A program made the translations under genes and the position numbers. The notes beneath the pieces were generated by a model that was not told the DNA's origin, made no database searches, and saw only the letters and a program-made list of their open reading frames with translations. Source: Episyrphus balteatus (lineage: Eukaryota; Arthropoda; Insecta; Diptera; Syrphidae). From it: DNA of 64,000 nucleotides. Shown one piece after another: positions 11,871 through 23,200 of this stretch; position 1 is the stretch's first letter, and each line of letters starts with the position of its first letter. The DNA lies in NCBI RefSeq assembly GCF_945859705.1, contig NC_079137.1, positions 60,978,552-61,042,551 of the forward strand, given 5' to 3'.

Positions 11871-13806
11871 TATCTTTTAAAACAAAAAAGTTATGATCAA
11901 TTGATTTTTCATGTCGCATTTTCGTTTCATCTTGTTTCAAATCACTACGATACTAAAGAAGTTTTCACTTTAAAAAAACGGGCTCTTACATTCATATAAG
12001 ATCAAGGAGGACACATTACAAAGACAAAAATCTCACTGCTCAGTTCGATACAAAATGAAGCAACTGAGTTTTTGAATTTATGTTAAGAAATATATAAAGG
12101 ATTAAGAATCTTTTAAGTTTGGTTTAATGTTCTGGGAAAGTGGGAACCTTTTTTTTTCATTAACTTTTGAAGCCGAAACAATATTGTTCAAGAAATGGTG
12201 TTTCAAAATACATTAGGTAAATTTAACAATTAAAAAACTAATGTTTTCTTTCTTTTTTCAATTTCGATTTATGTAAAAGATTATTCTAGTTTTTAAACAC
12301 AAAGCTAAGAAAAAAAAATAAAAACAATTTTTTTTTCATCATAAAGTACTATCAACTTTGACTATCAACAATAAACCAAATTGAATATTTTCCAAGAATT
12401 TGTTAATCCAGTGAACTTAAAAGTTTTGCATTAGGGCCACAGTGGGGCCCAATAAGCTTCGACAAATGTTCTCCATTCAAGAGTCACTGCTTTTCTTAGT
12501 TGTTACTCTTTTGAAGGAGGTAGCACTGAAATTACAAAAGTTATCAATTTTAAAACAGTTAAAATATTTTAATGCTGTTTTTACCTCATTAAATTTACGT
12601 CATTTTTTGTTTTGAAAAACTGTTTTACTAAAGAATCCTGCAGAACTGTTTTTCATAACCGATCTTGGTGTTGTTTGGTCAATAGGAATTTTTCGTTAAA
12701 GATCATGATCATATATTATTTGATGATCGATTTTTTTCCAAAATGAAAAAAAGGATACTCTTCAAACAAAATTCTATCAATATTTGCTTGAAATACCTTC
12801 TAATCGGTAGCATAATTTGGTTTTCCAAAGAAAAGAACAATATCGTCTATATATGAATTCTTAAGAAAACACTACTTTTTGTTTCTTTATTTGTATTAAC
12901 AAAAGCCAAAAGGACTCGTGTCCCATACGCATTTAGATCCTATTTGACTATAGAAATACGAGTATATGTTTGTCTTTCTTTTAAAATGATTGCATAACGT
13001 TCCAAGAAATTCCGTGTTTAATCCTCAAAAAAGAAAAGGAAAAAAGAACAAACAATCGAAAAGTGTGAATGAACAACTTAAATAAAAGGTAACTGGAGAC
13101 GTTTGTACTTCTTACTTTTCTCCTTATTATTATTTTATATCATGTTCAGAAATCAAAATTGTATCTTCTTCTGGTATTATTTTGTTTTCATTTTTTTGGT
13201 TTGTTTGATATTTTTTTTTCAACTTTTTTTCATTTTTAAATACAATTGGAAGCACTCAAATAACAATAGATAAAAATGGTGTGCGGATTTTAAAAATGTC
13301 ATCCCTATGTGAATTCAATTGCCCGCCGTTTTATAGCCGATTTACTATTGTAGTCCTGTCATTCAGATAGGCATTGGAACAATAGAATGTTGTGTACATA
13401 GACACTATGAAATGGGTGTTGAAAATCTGCGGATGTATAAAATAAATAATTTTTTTGATAACAAAAGATGAAAAATAAAACTTTTTTTTGTCAAAAAAAG
13501 GATATACAACACACAAGGACACAAAAGGAAGAAGAGGATGCTATAGATCATTTTTGTATATCCCGCGAAGATCACCTTGATATAGAAAAAAAAAATTATT
13601 ATAATTCAGTTTTTTTTTTGGAAAGCAAGAAGGGTCGCTGAAATTGAGTATCTTTTTTGAATGAAGAAAAGGATGTATGTTGATCATAAAGAATTATTAA
13701 GGACTCGTTTTTCGAGAGTTTGAGAGAACACAGTTACATAAATAGAGCATTAGGGGAATACAACTTTAATAACTCATTTCACTTAAAACTTAGAAAAAAA
13801 AAATCA
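11871..13806. other. AT-rich noncoding DNA
   Basis: I see no gene or clear repeat. The longest open frame is 63 codons and F/I-rich. Base composition is more balanced around 12.43-12.55 kb and 12.9-13.1 kb, but no motif stands out. Confidence 0.5.
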
Positions 13807-14425
13807 TGTGTGCAATTCACACGTGGTAGAAGTGAAACCAAAAAATCATTTTTCTAGAAAAAAAAATTACAATATTAAAAAACTTTTCCTAAAAAAAGCC
13901 ATACTTAAATTAAAGAACACCCAAAAAGTATAAAAATAATTTATTCAAAACAATAATTTTTCATGAAAAAAAAACAACAAATCTGTTTTTTCTTCCAACA
14001 CCATTAAATACATTTTTTTGTATGACAACTTTTAATAAATTTTTTATATCTGAAAGCTTATTGTTTCAGCTCAAAATATTTATATTGACCATGTCTATAC
14101 AACATCTAAAAAAAGAGATAGAATTTTGTTCACCCAATCAGTTTTCATCAAAAAAAGCAAAAAATCAATGTTTTTTTTTTTTCCAACACCATTAAATCCA
14201 TTTTTTTAAAAGACAACCTATAACAAATTTTATATCATCTGAAAGCTTGTTATTTCACCTTTTATATGACACTTCAATCATATTTCTTCGATGACTACAA
14301 AAAAAGTAAGAATTTTTTTTAGGCCAACCACGTCGAAATTTCAAACTTAGTTTACGTTTTCAACACTTGTGGCTGGTCATCGGCAACAGATCTCCACAGG
14401 TGTTTTGAGGTATTTTTTTTATTTT
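13807..14425. repeat. Dispersed repeat, copy C of three
   Basis: It opens with the GCAATTCACACGTGG word and carries the AAAGCCATACTTA word of copy A, the TTTATATTGACCATGTCTATA region of copy B, and the TATATCATCTGAAAGCTTG and TATTTCACCTTTTATATGA words. It closes with TGGCTGGTCATCGGCAACAG and CCACAGGTGTTTTGAGG as in copies A and B. The right-hand Helitron-like module of copies A and B is not seen here, so this copy is probably truncated. Confidence 0.65.
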
Positions 14426-15883
14426 CTGAGTTTGACTAACGACTTTTTCAAATGCCAACAGTTTGCCTTCATCTCTAACCAAAAATTTAAAACAGATTCC
14501 TTCTATGGGTCCCATTCTAATTGGAAAAATGTATAGACTGTGAATAATGTATAGACCAAAGGGTTGCAGGACATCTGTATCCTATAGGCTTCAAAACATT
14601 ATATTTCACTTGATTACATAAAAATCTTTTCACAGTTCAATACGCATATTAAATTTTGAAAAAAAAAAAAAAAATCTTGAAATCAATTACTCAATAAGTT
14701 AGTCTCAAATGTATACCACTTGACTTAAGCGTTTCCCAATTAAATTTAATAACAAAAAAATTACCATCAAGGACTTATATCCTGGTTAAATGATTTACTC
14801 TATTAATCGAAATTAAACGGCTCTAATAACCACAAAGCATTTTTTTCATACATCTCAACATCAATTTTAAATGATTCGACATTTATTAACAATTAATTTT
14901 GCATTTCATTTAACTTCAGGTAGGTAACATAGGTACATTACATGGCTTTTTAAATACAAAATAGCAATACAAAATTGTAATTGAAAATCAGAGACATAAA
15001 AGGAACATATAAGTTGAATTAAAAAAAAAAAAAAACCTCTTAAAAACACTTCAATTAAATAAAAAACGAACAAATTGAAACAAGGGCAGCACGATTTTTG
15101 AAAATAAAAAAATTAATTCTAAACAGTGATTGGTGTATTTGTTCTCATTTATTGAAATTTTTTTTCTGTTCTGTGCAAAAAAAAAAAACACAACAAAACT
15201 CCTTGACAAAAACCATTCATAGCACATTAAAAATAATATTCAGTGAATAAAATAATTGTAATTGCCGTCAGTCCAGTATTTTTCAGAATGAAACGAATGA
15301 AAAAAAAAAACACACTCCACCACTTTTATATAGCCTCAATGCCTCGTTCGTCATCCAAAAAAATATCCCAAGGCCTATTGAAAAATTGTGCAAAATGTAC
15401 ACCTCATTTAATTGGAGAGGCTTTATAAGGAGGACGATGATGATGATGACGAGGACGATGGCGACGACGACGACGACGGCTACAACTCGACACAAAACCG
15501 CCCGCCATCATCACTATAGGTACTGCATCGCGCAGCTTCCCTGAATGGGTTAAAGGATTTTTTTGTGCCCACAGAATTCGTCATAAAGAAATATTATACA
15601 CAAGGATCAAGGATATAATAAATCCTTTTTTACCTTATTTTAAATACCAAATCCCCCCACATATATTATAATGAAAAGTTAACTTTTTTTCGAACGGAGG
15701 TGGATTGAGTCACAGAAAAAGGCCTAAAATAAACAATATTAAAAATATTAGATGGCTCCAAATTAACTATGTTCGTCATTTTATACCAGAGTGTATCAAT
15801 CATAAAATTAGTAAATAAGTAATTTTTATCTACAATCAACAACAACAACACTTTAAGATTCCAAAATACACAAAAGGCTTTAT
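14426..15883. other. AT-rich noncoding DNA with a GAC/GAT microsatellite
   Basis: No gene is supported. The short frames at 15,243-15,495 owe their composition to the microsatellite at 15,430-15,479. The block just before the foldback element (15.60-15.88 kb) is AT-rich and unrecognised. Confidence 0.5.
15430..15479 (+). repeat. GAC/GAT trinucleotide microsatellite
   Basis: Runs of GATGATGATGATGACGAGGA and GACGACGACGACGACGG. The minus-strand frame over it reads as a run of Val and Ile and is a composition artefact. Confidence 0.8.
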
Positions 15884-18800
15884 AGTCTATTGAATAGACC
15901 CTTTTGGATGGAACAAATTCGTTCAAGAGTTTTTATTGCTGATTATGATTCCTTGGCATACAAGAATACTCCAGCCAAAAGTGCTACTAAATCCATTGGT
16001 GCATTTCTGAGAAAACGGCAACACTGGTCGGTTTTCAGTTTTTTTGATTTAACTCGAAAACCAAGCCTGACTTTGAAATTGTTCAAAGACACTTTTCATA
16101 GCAAATTAAATTTTCTGTCAAGTTAAGATGGTTAAAAAATTTTAAAAATTATTTTTGACTAAAATTCTAACCTAAAATCAAAGAAAAAAAAGTTAAAAAA
16201 TTGACAATTTTATTTTTTTTTACTAAATCAAGGGGCATTTTGTGTATGTAGCCGAGACGTCCAAACTTTGTACTAATGAAATAAAGTAGAGGTAAAATCC
16301 TTTGATAATATGCAATTTTTAATTTTTTTTGTCAAGAAACAACTTAAATGTACCTATTCAAAAACTAGCACTTTTTCTAAATTTTTGACTTTTTTAGTGA
16401 AAAGCAAGTTTTTAAAACTCGATAAAATCCTATTAATTGGTAACTTTTAGACTTTTAAAGTAAACATACTTCGAGGGATTGATTTAATATAAACTAAATA
16501 TGACAAACAAAAAAATTTATTTGCATCCTTATGGCCTTTTGTGCAATTTTGTGTATGTGCATTTTTATAAATTCGGGTCGAATGGATGGACGGAGAGCCA
16601 TTAGCTTTGGTCTATTGCATAGAAGAACATTTAATACCAACTCTTTTACTGTTTTCAATGGCCTGAAAAACAATTCTTGTAAAATCCGCGACCAACGAAA
16701 AGTTTCTCTTGAAAAACGAAAAAAATACTGTAATGAGTTTGAAACAAAATAGCTCAGGCAAATTAGTAAATCAAATTGCACTTTTCGCGGGACAAATTTT
16801 TTTCATGGAACGTGTTTAGGTGAATGTCCTGAATGAATTTTTTGGGATGATAAGATATCGGGAACAGCCGCCATCTTGGAAAAGAGGTCGGTGCCGTTTT
16901 TATTTTATAACTCCATTTTTACTCATTTAAACCAAAAATGTCCGAGGATAAACTTATTATCAATTAAATTATCTAAAAAATGATATACAAATGAATTCCG
17001 TGAGTTAGTTAAATTCAATTTTATAGTCGGTCAAAGTCCGGGTTCTTCTCGCTCGGTTAAGACAATATGACATTTTTTCAAATATCTGAAGAACTTTTGA
17101 TTTGTTTGGGATTTTCTTCAAGAATGAATTATAGCACTTTTAATTATCTATGAAATGAACCCTTTATTGTTTTTGTAACCATCACATTGTAGAAGCAACC
17201 AAACGTCGAGGTCATGATATACGATTTTTTAACTGAACTTATTTGGGATTTCAATAGTTCAAATAAACAATCAAAAATTAAACACAATAGTCTCGAAAAG
17301 GTAACGGCTTACACACCTCATATCTTGAGTTATACTTATCGTAATGCTGAGATTGAGGTGTTCATGTTTTGGAAAAATGACAGGGCATCAGTTCTTATAT
17401 TTAGAATCTTAAATAGTGTCACTTTAGCTTATTCACGTTAATTGGAAAATTCACTTCATTTAAAACCTCGAAAACCATATAAAGGTTAACATTAAAGATT
17501 TCAAACTTTGAATTCAATATTTAGACGAATATAGTTAAAAAACTGTTTACTTATATTTTGGTTATACCTCCACTTCAAAAATTTGCTCGGTCTAATAGAA
17601 GAAAACTTGTTATTTTCTCACTTTTGACTAGTAGAATGTGAACTTCGACGTTAGATGGCTTATACATTATGTTGGTTACAGTTTAGATAAAGGGCTCATT
17701 TTATAGATAATCAAAAGTGCTATAATTCATTCTTGAAGAAAATCCCAAACAAATCAAAAGTTCTTCAGATATTTGAAAAAATATCATATTGTCTTAACCT
17801 TGCGAGAAGAATTTGGACTTTGACCGACTATAAAATTGAATTTAACTAACTCACGGAATTCATTTGTATATCATTTTTTAGATAATTTAATTGTGAATAA
17901 GTCTATCCTCGGACATTTTTGGTTTAAATGAGTAAAAATGGAGTTATAAAATAAAAACGGCACCAACCTCTTTTCCAAGATGGCGGCTGTTCCCGATATC
18001 TTATCATCCCAAAAAATTCACTTTTACGATAAGGACATTCACCTAAACACGTTCCATGAAAAAAATTTGTCCCGCGAAAAGTGCAATTTGATTTACTAAT
18101 TTGCCTGAGCTATTTTGTTTCAAACTCATTACAGTATTTTTTTCGTTTTTCAAGAGAAACTTTTCGTTGGTCGCGGATTTTACAAGAATTGTTTTTCAGG
18201 CCATTGAAAACAGTAAATGAGTTGGTATTAAATGTTCTTCTATGCAATAGACCAAAGCTAATGGCTCTCCGTCCATCCATTCGACCCGAATTTATAAAAA
18301 TGCACATACACAAAATTGCACAAAAGGCCATAAGGATGCAAATAAATTTTTTTGTTTGTCATATTTAGTTTATATTAAATCAATCCCTCGAAGTATGTTT
18401 ACTTTAAAAGTCTAAAAGTTACCAATTAATAGGATTTTATCGAGTTTTAAAAACTTGCTTTTCACTAAAAAAGTCAAAAATTTAGAAAAAGTGCTAGTTT
18501 TTGAATAGGTACATTTAAGTTGTTTCTTGACAAAAAAAATTAAAAATTACGTATTATCAAAGGATTTTACCTCTACTTTATTTCATTAGTACAAAGTTTG
18601 GACGTCCCGGCTACAGACACAAAATGCCCCTTGATTTAGTAAAAAAAAATAAAATTGTCAATTTTTTAACTTTTTTTTCTTTGATTTTAGGTTAGAATTT
18701 TAGTCAAAAATAATTTTTAAAATTTTTTAACCATCTTAACTTGACAGAAAATTTAATTTGCTATGAAAAGTGTCTTTGAACAATTTCAAAGTCAGGCTTG

Positions 18801-18988
18801 GTTTTCGAGTTAAATCAAAAAAACTGAAAACCGACCAGTGTTGCCGTTTTCTCAGAAATGCACCAATGGATTTAGTAGCACTTTTGGCTGGAGTATTCTT
18901 GTATGCCAAGGAACCATAATCGCCAATAAAAAGTCTTGAACGAATTTGTTCTATTTTTGCTCTGGAGCTCGGGTCTATTAAATAGACT
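15884..18988. mobile_element. Large foldback element, ~3.1 kb, with ~1.3-kb arms
   Basis: The left arm (about 15,884-17,215) and right arm (about 17,640-18,988) are inverted copies around a centre near 17,431-17,436, with a loop of about 0.4 kb. By eye the arms are close to 97% identical. Each arm end carries AGTCTATT followed by a variable base and AATAGAC, itself nearly palindromic. Each arm holds a 95-codon frame (16494-16781 minus, 18081-18368 plus; one residue differs) and an antisense 73-codon frame (16531-16752 plus, 18110-18331 minus; identical). They are conserved because the DNA is, and they match no transposase I know. Foldback or MITE-type mobility is the usual explanation for such structures. 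High arm identity implies recent origin or gene conversion between the arms. Confidence 0.85.
17216..17639. other. Loop between the arms of the 3.1-kb foldback
   Basis: This is the only part of the element without an inverted partner. It contains a 75-codon plus-strand frame (17214-17441) with no low-complexity runs, which I do not recognise. It may be the remnant of the internal sequence of a longer parent element or captured DNA. Without homologues this cannot be decided. Confidence 0.5.
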
Positions 18989-19845
18989 ATTACTATACCA
19001 GTTTATACCAGTTTATACCACTCATTGGATGAATAAAAAAGCAGTGTTCGGAAAGCTTTCTCTAAATAATGCTAGTTACCAAGACAAAATGCTCCAAAAA
19101 TCTATTTATAATACGGTATTGAACCGGTATTAAACCGCTTTATACCAATCATTAATTGAAAAAACAAATTTTTTTTACTTGTCTTGGGCAAGATATCGGT
19201 GCCTGGCAAGCGAAAATGCTCAAAAAATCTTGTTATATTAATTTATAAGTACCTACCAATGATTGGATGAATTACAAAGAAGTCTTTGTCTACCATTCAC
19301 TTGATAGAGTCTTCTTAAAAGAAAATTGCTCAAAAAATCCTTAAGTTTGTACTACCTTTCACAAAGACTTCATTTTATAAAAAAGTCAAAATTTTCAAAA
19401 AGTCTTTTTAAATGAATTTATGCCAATCATGCCATGAATACAAAAAAAAATTGTTTTCGTATATTATTCACGTGAATATCCCACTTTGGGAGTGAATAAA
19501 CTCAAAAATACATGATATACCAGTTTATAATAATCAAATAATGTATTAGTATAAAATTTTAGTCTAAAATTCGAAAGGCAACAACATTTAAGATACCAAA
19601 CCAGTCATTGGATGAAAAAAACGAACAGTATTCGAGAGAAAATGCTCCAAACTATTCTCAAGAACACATCACCCAAATAGTAAATATACTCAAAAAGTTA
19701 TTTTATACCAGTTTATACCTATTGACTATTACAAAATAAAGTTTTCGTGTTTTCCAACAAGTTAATGTACTCAAGATTTAGCCACAAAATCAATAAAATT
19801 AGTACCAAAGTTTCGTTATACCAGTTTATACCAATGGTTACTAGT
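18989..19845 (+). repeat. Decayed tandem array, ~110-bp unit (TATACCAGTTTATACCA)
   Basis: The word TATACCAGTTTATACCA, or a recognisable derivative followed by a TCATTGGATGAAT-like word, recurs near 18,994, 19,140, 19,245, 19,420, 19,518, 19,595, 19,705 and 19,817. Spacing is mostly 75-130 bases. A second shared word (TGCTCAAAAAATC type) falls between repeats. The array begins directly at the right end of the 3.1-kb foldback. The units are heavily diverged, which indicates age. Confidence 0.6.
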
Positions 19846-21519
19846 GGTCCAAATTTTCAAAAAATCATAATTTTCAGCTCTTTTTTTTTTGTTTTAAAAT
19901 ACCTACCAGTTAAGTGCACCTTAAAAAGAATAAAATATAAATAAATATAAAAAAAATATCTAATATTTCAACTCTATTGGCAACCATTTTTACGAAAACA
20001 CTATTATTTTATTTAAATTAAACAGCTTTTTTGGGCCCTCTGGCACATTTTAAATCCATATCTAACTCCAACCCTGGCTGCTATATGGCGGACGACGCGC
20101 GGACTTTCAGGATCAAGGCTCTCGTTTCAGGAAGTATCAGGAAGTAGCAAAGGAAAAGAAAAGGCGGCTCATTCAATAAATTGGCAGTGTGTATACGGCT
20201 AGTGGGTACAATATGAACGTGCATAGTGCGACGCGACGCGAAGGAAGCTGAAGCAGCAATACGTTCCTATGAAGAGAGTTTGTGTGTTATTCTTTTGCGA
20301 GCCACTCAATAAAAATGTTGTTCTATAACCACACACCAATGGTTGCCACTACTCTCCATCAGGACACAGTCCAATACACAAAATTTACATTATATAACTG
20401 TAATTTTAAATGCCATGAAACCCTCTTGACATTTCGTAATTGTTTTCAAGTATGCCAAAGGATTTTGCTGCCATCATCCATCGTATCGTATAGAAATTTA
20501 TTTGCGTCCTTTTGGATGAAGCCTCTCTCTCGCTTGTTGTTCTTTAGAATTATATTATTTCTGTATATAAGTGAAAAAGGACTTTTTTTAATATTATTAT
20601 TATTTTTTTTTTTTTTTGTTCCAGAAATAATATGTATACAATTTTTGCGAATGAAGAAAAATATACACAAGTTGGTTTTATATTTTTGATGGTTTGATGA
20701 AAGAGAGTACTCTCTTGAGGTGCGGCTACACTTCGTCTACCAGTTTTTTTTTTTTTTTTTTTTTTGAAAATTTTTTAAAATACTATAGGGAAGTATTTAT
20801 ATTCCTGTGTGTGTCCTTTTTTTTTGTATTTCAATGGGTATAAGGTTTATGCGCTTTTATTGCTGAATGCAAAAGTTAATAAAATGTATTCGAATGAAAA
20901 GGAAATGAAAAAGCAAATAAACTTGTCATTTTTTTTTTTGTATAGAAAAAAATGTCACTCGAAAAAGTTAAATGTACGATAGGTGTGCGGGATGAGGTCT
21001 TTTTATGAAAAGGAATGCATTCAGTGACTTTGAATGGTGGAAGAAGAATATTATGACTTCCAGGGACATTCGTCAATGAATAGATACAAATAAAAGTTGT
21101 AATTGTAAGAAATGTGGCTTAATTTTCTGAAACAGGATGAATATGGTAAAAAGTATGTGTCAGTAGGAATATATTGAAAAAAAAAAACAATTGCACGTAA
21201 GTATCAGCATTTGCATAAGAAATAGGTTTGAAAAGCAAAGTATGAATATATAACCTTTGAAAATTTTAATGTGGGTGAAACTAAAAAAAAAATTGTTGAA
21301 AATAATCGTGTGGTAGATGCTCGAACCATTTTGTAGTGAAAACTTCTTTAGAACTCGTATATTTGTGATTTGAAAATCGATGACACGAAAAAGTGATTTT
21401 CTAAAGTTGAACCACGTACAGTTTATACAATAAAATAGATAGAAAAATCCTATAAATTTTATTTGAAAGGTATAATATTGAAAGCTAGCAGAAGGAAATG
21501 ATTTTTTAAAATTCGAAGA
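19846..21519. other. Noncoding DNA, part unique, with a 26-T run
   Basis: The segment 20,030-20,290 is better balanced in composition, with CG-containing words (GCGACGCGACGCG) and a short direct repeat of CAGGAAGTA. A run of about 26 T lies at 20,740-20,765. The 135-codon plus-strand frame at 20282-20689 has no recognisable domain and ends in F/I/L-rich sequence from T runs. I do not call it a gene. Confidence 0.5.
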
Positions 21520-21730
21520 TTCAATAGGGTAAATAGGGATAAAACGACATTGAAGAAAAGATGCTATTATGTAAACGTAATGTCCTAGAGAGTTGATTTT
21601 TTTATCGATAGACAAATTTGATACAAGAATGACATGCATAGTGAAAAATTAAAAAAAAAAACTTCAAACCCAGGCTTTAAATGATTTTTTAAAACAAAGT
21701 TTAAAAAAGATCTTTGTCAAAATGATTATT
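21520..21730 (+). repeat. Helitron-related fragment
   Basis: AGGGTAAATAGGGATAAAAC, then GACATTGA and a GATAGACAAATTTGATA word, matches the Helitron interior from 4665. Neither end of an element is visible, so this is a truncated or decayed relative. The 159-codon minus-strand frame at 21160-21639 runs through it and is therefore partly transposon sequence. Confidence 0.65.
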
Positions 21731-21780
21731 TTTGGTAAAAGAAATATTTTCGACAATACAATATTATCTTTTAATAATAA

Positions 21781-21866
21781 AAACTAATTTTATAAAAATT
21801 TTCTTGATATCATCAAATTACTTCTGTTTTATCAAATTGACAGGGTGTTTTATTTTTCTCACATTG
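21781..21866 (+). repeat. Dispersed repeat fragment (pair with 29,660-29,743)
   Basis: An ordered match of about 80 bases to 29,660-29,743: TTTTATAAAA, CTTG(A/G)TATCA, TTTTATCA(A/G)ATTGA and GGTGTTTTATTTTT occur in both with the same spacing. Both look like remains of one dispersed family. Nothing here indicates function. Confidence 0.55.
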
Positions 21867-22029
21867 TGAAATTTCTTCCTACTTAAAAAAAAAAGTGACC
21901 AAAGTGTGCAACCTCTTAATATTGTCCGATCTTCTTGAAGTTTAAAGTCCCCTCCATTATATTTAAAGTCCCCATTAAAAATTAAAAATCTATCAAATCA
22001 CATAAATAATGGAGCTTTTAAGTTTAATG

Positions 22030-23200
22030 GGGTGTGAATAAATTGACACCCTTTCACCTAAATTTTTTTATAAGGAAACTTTTTATTCTTGCTTTCTACC
22101 CCAAATTTAATGTTTTTACCAAATTTCATTAGGATGGCCCATCATCTTTGTTTTCACTAAAAAAAAAAACACCCTTTCAATCATGATATTTTAATAAACA
22201 CTTTAGATTCTTGTTTCTAATCTCAAAATTAAGTTAATTGCTGATGAATTTCAATAGGGTACCACTATTTACTCACTTTTTCCAATATACCCACATTTTC
22301 TCTACACCTTAAGAAACACCCTTTTGCATGAAAAAAAATGTATAAACTACTTTTATTCGTAATTCCCATATAAAAGACAACATATTAAATGCATTTCGTA
22401 AGGGTACCTTTTATACAATTGATTTTATCGGATTCATCGCGGATTTTCCCTATTTCCCAAAAAAACTGTAATTCACCTTAAATATTTGTAAAGACTGCTT
22501 GGGTTCTTGGTTGGTGTTATAAATGAAAAATTTTTAAGTAATTTTCATTAGTGTAACAATTTTGTCCCAGTTTTTGTGGTTACTTATTCCGAATTTCATC
22601 ATTTCTTAAAAAAAAACACCCTTTCACTAAAGATAACTTGATAGATTCTTAATTCTTATACCAAAAAAAAAACTTTTTCATCAAGTTTTAAAAATTAATA
22701 AAATATAAGTCAGCTGTTATGATACCTTCCTCACACATAACTCAACCCATCAAAAAAACACCCTTTCACCAAAAACATTTTTAGAACTTTTTGAATCCTT
22801 TGTCCCTGCTTTATCTAAAACCTTCTATTAGAACTTTATCAGTGTAGCATGTTTTTTTACATGAGTTTCGATAATATTTACCTGTTGAAGTCAAAAAAAA
22901 GCATCCTTATTCGGCAATAAATTTTATTAGAGTAATCGTATTGAATTCATTTTTATGTCATTAGATTTGGCATCAAAAAATACCTTAAAACATGTGTGAT
23001 GTGTCATAAAATGATATTCCACAAACAATTTTTTTCACTATGTTTTTGACCTTCACCCGCTCCCTCTTGTCCTCGAAAAAATCACCCTTTCACCAAACTT
23101 TTTATAGACATTTTTTATCCTTTTTTATTCTTAACTAAAAAGCAAATTTTTTGCCAGGTTTCATGAGTGTAACATTATTTTTTTTAATGAATATTTAACC
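22030..23200 (+). repeat. Decayed tandem array, ~145-bp unit (ACACCCTTTCACC)
   Basis: The word ACACCCTTTCACC, or a close form after an A run, occurs near 22,044, 22,168, 22,315, 22,614, 22,757 and 23,083, with weaker forms near 22,465 and 22,899. A second word (AATTTCATTAGTGTAACA and derivatives) falls at a steady place between them, near 22,120, 22,250, 22,395, 22,545, 22,835 and 23,160. The two words in register give a period of about 145 bases over at least seven units. Strong divergence between units indicates an old array. Confidence 0.65.

Noticed and set aside
15243..15495. Overlapping 61- and 70-codon frames
   Set aside because: Their composition is created by the GAC/GAT microsatellite (Val/Ile runs on the minus strand); there are no other coding signs.
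16494..18368. 95-codon and 73-codon frames as duplicated genes
   Set aside because: They lie on opposite strands of the same foldback arm DNA and are similar only because the arms are similar. No known domain or codon pattern is visible.
20282..20689. 135-codon plus-strand frame
   Set aside because: No domain is recognised, it ends in residues encoded by T runs, and an overlapping antisense frame of 74 codons is equally open.
21160..21639. 159-codon minus-strand frame as a membrane protein gene
   Set aside because: It is F/I/Y-rich from AT-rich DNA, and its N-terminal part is translated from a Helitron-related repeat fragment.
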